The position numbers and the translations under genes were made by a program. From positions 3,233,001 to 3,297,000 of the forward strand of contig NZ_OY781616.1 of the NCBI RefSeq assembly GCF_963677005.1: a stretch of DNA of 64,000 nt, read 5' to 3'. Source of the DNA: Maridesulfovibrio sp. (GTDB taxonomy: Bacteria; Desulfobacterota; Desulfovibrionia; Desulfovibrionales; Desulfovibrionaceae). The notes below the pieces were generated by a model. It searched no databases, was not told the DNA's origin, and was given only the letters and a program-made list of their open reading frames with translations. Positions 61,865 through 64,000 of this stretch are shown here, piece after piece (position 1 is the stretch's first letter; each line of letters starts with the position of its first letter).

Positions 61865-63610
61865 TTAGAGACTGGCGTACCGTTCTATCTGTTTTTTGTA
61901 TTCCAGTACACCGTTAACTATACCGTCGGCAATACGCGAAAGGTATTTATCCGAATTCAGGCGGCCCGCTTCGGTGCGGTTGGTCAGATAGCCCAGCTCG
62001 ATAAGTACGGAAGGCATTTTGGCGCCCATCAGCACGTAAAACGGCGCTTCGCGCACCCCCTGGTCTTTGACCGACCATTTCTTGCGGATGCTTGCCAGGG
62101 AATCCGTATGGATGCTGGTGGCGAGGTCTTTGCTTTCCTTCATTTTGGAATTGAGCATCAGGTCTGTGAGGATTACCTGAAGATCGCTTATTCTCTTGGC
62201 GGAAATCGCGTTTTCCCGGGCTGCCACGCGCACAGCATTACGGTTGCGCGCAAGGTTCAAAGTGTATGTTTCAAGACCGTTAATCTTGGAACTGCGGTGG
62301 GCGTTGCAATGAATTGAAATAAACATGTCGGCCTTTTTGACGTTGGCCATGGCCGTTCTTTCCTCAAGCGGGATGAACACGTCTGTGGACCGGGTATACA
62401 GGACTGAGAAACCGGCTTTTTTCAGCTTTGCGGCCAGTATCTTGGCAAAGCGCAGGTTTATGTCCTTTTCTTTAAGACCGTTGGCGGAAGCTCCGGGGTC
62501 CTTGCCGCCGTGTCCGGGGTCTATCATGATCGTCTTGAAGGTCAGGCCGAGCTGTTCGAGCAGTTCTCCGGCCATATTCTTGCTGCCTTTAGGCGGCTTG
62601 TATTTCTGCGGTTTACTCGGGGTGTTCCGTTTTGCCTGTACCGGAGCCAGTGCTTCGGCAGCTTTTCCCTCTTCCGGGGCCTGGACATCCACAACCAGGC
62701 GGAAAGGGTTTTCAAGCGGAAAAATTTTGTAGTCCTGCATGGAGTTGAAATCCAGAACCACCCTTGTGGTCCGGGGATCGCGCTGTGCGGACCGGATGTC
62801 TTTCAGGATGCCGTCGGCTACCTGAGTTGCCTTGTGTACGCCTTTGCCGAGTATTGTGTTTTCAAGGTCTATGTACAGACGATGAGGACGGTTTACGCTC
62901 TGGTTGGGGTTTAGAAGGTTGTAGCGGAAGCTGACTTCTTCATCCAGATCAAGCACTACTCGTGTATATGTTTCACTGCTGGTGTAACGGACCGAAAGGA
63001 GCTTGGCCCGTCTTGAGGAGGTTTTCTTCTGGGCGGCAACGATAGTTCCGGAAGGTTTCTTGTGAGCCTTGCCTGCCGTTGGAGCTCCGCTGCGGTCCAT
63101 TTTGTCCAGTCTGGCGCGGGCTTTGGAATACATGTCCGACTTGGAGTACCTGTGCACTATGGTCAGGTAGTCCGAGTAGGCCAGGTCTTTTTCTCCGAGC
63201 TTGTTGAGTCTTATTTCAGCCCGCCTGTATATGCTGTCGTCTGTCCACGGGTGGGTCGGAAAATTGGAAATCATACGCCCGTAGTAGTCCACGGCTGTTC
63301 TGAAATCCTTTTTCATCCCGCTGCGCTGCCCGAGTTCCTCGTAGGTTCGTCCTAAATAATAAAGGGATTTGGGGGCGTATTCTCCTTTTGAGGATCTTTT
63401 GAATATCTTGCGGAACCGACTGCCCACTTTCTCCCATTCGGATCTGTATTGGCTTTTTTTATGATCCTTGGTCAGGGCGTGGAACTGTTTCCAGGCGATG
63501 GTGAAATCATCCTTGATGCTGGCTCCGAAGGCTTCGGCAGGAATGGCCGATACCAGGAGTCCGGCCAGAAACAGGGCCATGATCAGGTTTGGGATGAAAA
63601 ATTTGCGCAT
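61865..63610 (-). CDS. amiC: N-acetylmuramoyl-L-alanine amidase with TPR and AMIN domains (AmiC type)
   Basis: 581 residues: a signal peptide (about 1-29), TPR-like repeats (about 75-170, YYGRMISNFPTHPWTDDSIYRRAEI), an AMIN domain (about 200-315, LLSVRYTSSETYTRVVLDL, YKIFPLENPFRLVVD) and a C-terminal Amidase_3 domain with IDPGHGGKDPGA, the zinc Glu in LKEKDINLRFA, ISIHCNAH and VLIELGYLTN. It cleaves the amide between MurNAc and the stem peptide in the periplasm, usually at division. The N-terminal TPR segment is an addition to the E. coli AmiC layout. Confidence 0.93.
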   Translation of the reverse strand: MRKFFIPNLIMALFLAGLLVSAIPAEAFGASIKDDFTIAWKQFHALTKDHKKSQYRSEWEKVGSRFRKIFKRSSKGEYAPKSLYYLGRTYEELGQRSGMKKDFRTAVDYYGRMISNFPTHPWTDDSIYRRAEIRLNKLGEKDLAYSDYLTIVHRYSKSDMYSKARARLDKMDRSGAPTAGKAHKKPSGTIVAAQKKTSSRRAKLLSVRYTSSETYTRVVLDLDEEVSFRYNLLNPNQSVNRPHRLYIDLENTILGKGVHKATQVADGILKDIRSAQRDPRTTRVVLDFNSMQDYKIFPLENPFRLVVDVQAPEEGKAAEALAPVQAKRNTPSKPQKYKPPKGSKNMAGELLEQLGLTFKTIMIDPGHGGKDPGASANGLKEKDINLRFAKILAAKLKKAGFSVLYTRSTDVFIPLEERTAMANVKKADMFISIHCNAHRSSKINGLETYTLNLARNRNAVRVAARENAISAKRISDLQVILTDLMLNSKMKESKDLATSIHTDSLASIRKKWSVKDQGVREAPFYVLMGAKMPSVLIELGYLTNRTEAGRLNSDKYLSRIADGIVNGVLEYKKQIERYASL

Positions 63611-63900
63611 TGTTTCGTGTATGATAAGGCTTTAACTGGTATTTAATGTATGGGGCCTGAAATAACGTTTACTTTCTAATTTCGATCTAAAAAAAGTTTA
63701 GATGTTCTCTTAATAAGCTTGCACGGTCCAAAAATCAACCTCGGAGATGCAAACTGAATATCAGCTTTGCAATTTACGCTGTGCGTGTGACATGGTATGC
63801 GGGGTTGAAGGCTGGACTGACAGCCCTTTTTATGTAATTGCCATGTGCATTGTTTTTGGCAATCTGAACAATTCAATTCACTCATTTGGAGACAGATAAA
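63611..63900. promoter_or_regulatory. Divergent intergenic region between amiC and glpX
   Basis: A spacer of 290 bases must hold the promoters of both genes. A small hairpin GGCTG/CAGCC followed by CTTTTTAT lies around 63810-63833 on the plus strand and could be a weak terminator or attenuator in the glpX leader. No clear -35/-10 pair is assigned. Confidence 0.4.
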
Positions 63901-64000
63901 ATGGAAGCTCCCCAGAGAAATTTGGCTCTTGACCTTGTAAGGGTCACCGAGGCTGCAGCGCTGGCTTCTGCCAGGTGGCTTGGCCGTGGTGACAAGAACG
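63901..64000 (+). CDS. glpX: Fructose-1,6-bisphosphatase class II (GlpX), truncated by window edge
   Basis: Only the first 33 codons are present. The translation [20 protein letters not shown] followed by [13 protein letters not shown] is the highly conserved N terminus of GlpX. GGAGACAGATAAA precedes the ATG. The enzyme hydrolyses fructose-1,6-bisphosphate in gluconeogenesis. The active-site region lies beyond the window. Confidence 0.92.
   Translation, partial: MEAPQRNLALDLVRVTEAAALASARWLGRGDKN

Noticed and set aside
63676..63885. 69-codon minus-strand frame between amiC and glpX
   Set aside because: No ribosome site or recognisable protein; it covers the expected glpX promoter and leader.

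Overview
The window looks like chromosomal DNA of a Desulfovibrio-type sulfate reducer (Desulfovibrionales). The basis is the combination of moderate GC, a GspC/F/G-N type II secretion locus with a GspN subunit, a Ros/MucR zinc-finger regulator, FliM, an AMIN-type cell-wall amidase, a glpX start at the right edge, and a Campylobacter-like pgl protein-glycosylation set of the kind known from Desulfovibrio. The genus assignment is inference; no rRNA or tRNA gene is visible.

From about 1 to 42.6 kb almost every gene lies on the minus strand in tight, often overlapping order and makes or handles activated sugars. Reading 5' to 3' (right to left): kdsD, asnB and pglA-pglC-pglD; a four-gene AT-richer block (lipoyl domain fused to a PglD-like acyltransferase, a sulfotransferase, and 2-oxoacid dehydrogenase E1 alpha and beta); pglE-pglF; an MBOAT O-acyltransferase with an SGNH-ankyrin partner; a winged-helix/nucleotidyltransferase regulator; wbpE and a fused wbpB-wbpD; two glycosyltransferases; an epimerase; a PglK flippase; a PIG-L deacetylase; an aminotransferase; WbqC; a methyltransferase; a nonulosonic (sialic-like) acid module (PseG-like hydrolase, NeuB, NeuA, CysE-like acetyltransferase, SDR, LegC, PtmE-like nucleotidyltransferase); a capsule-type protein and a NodB deacetylase; then wecE, a glycosyltransferase, a methyltransferase, an AAC(3)-family acetyltransferase, an SDR, a second methyltransferase, an acyl carrier protein and a truncated KAS III. 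Together these suggest a heavily decorated surface or protein glycan containing bacillosamine, a diacetamido-uronate, a nonulosonate and a 4-amino-4,6-dideoxyhexose carrying a custom acyl group.

From 42.6 to 53.8 kb lies a type II secretion locus split around a divergent intergenic region. gspF and gspC are on the minus strand behind a histidine kinase and a response regulator that ends in a RelE/ParE-like domain. A beta-propeller-like lipoprotein and gspG-H-I-J-K-L-M-N are on the plus strand. gspD and gspE are not in the window.

From 54 to 64 kb are mostly housekeeping and regulatory genes: a YtqB-type methyltransferase, a double-receiver/degenerate GGDEF protein, a small lipoprotein, manC, a MucR-type regulator with a clear terminator, a Tat-exported VanY-like peptidase, fliM, a soluble P-type ATPase-like HAD protein, an AmiC-type amidase, and the first codons of glpX. 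A hairpin-rich repeat of about 78 bp occurs three times in intergenic positions (41.5, 53.9 and 61.1 kb).

The most unusual item is the E1 alpha/beta plus lipoyl-acyltransferase block. It has the layout of a 2-oxoacid dehydrogenase complex in which the E2 catalytic domain has been replaced by a sugar N-acyltransferase.
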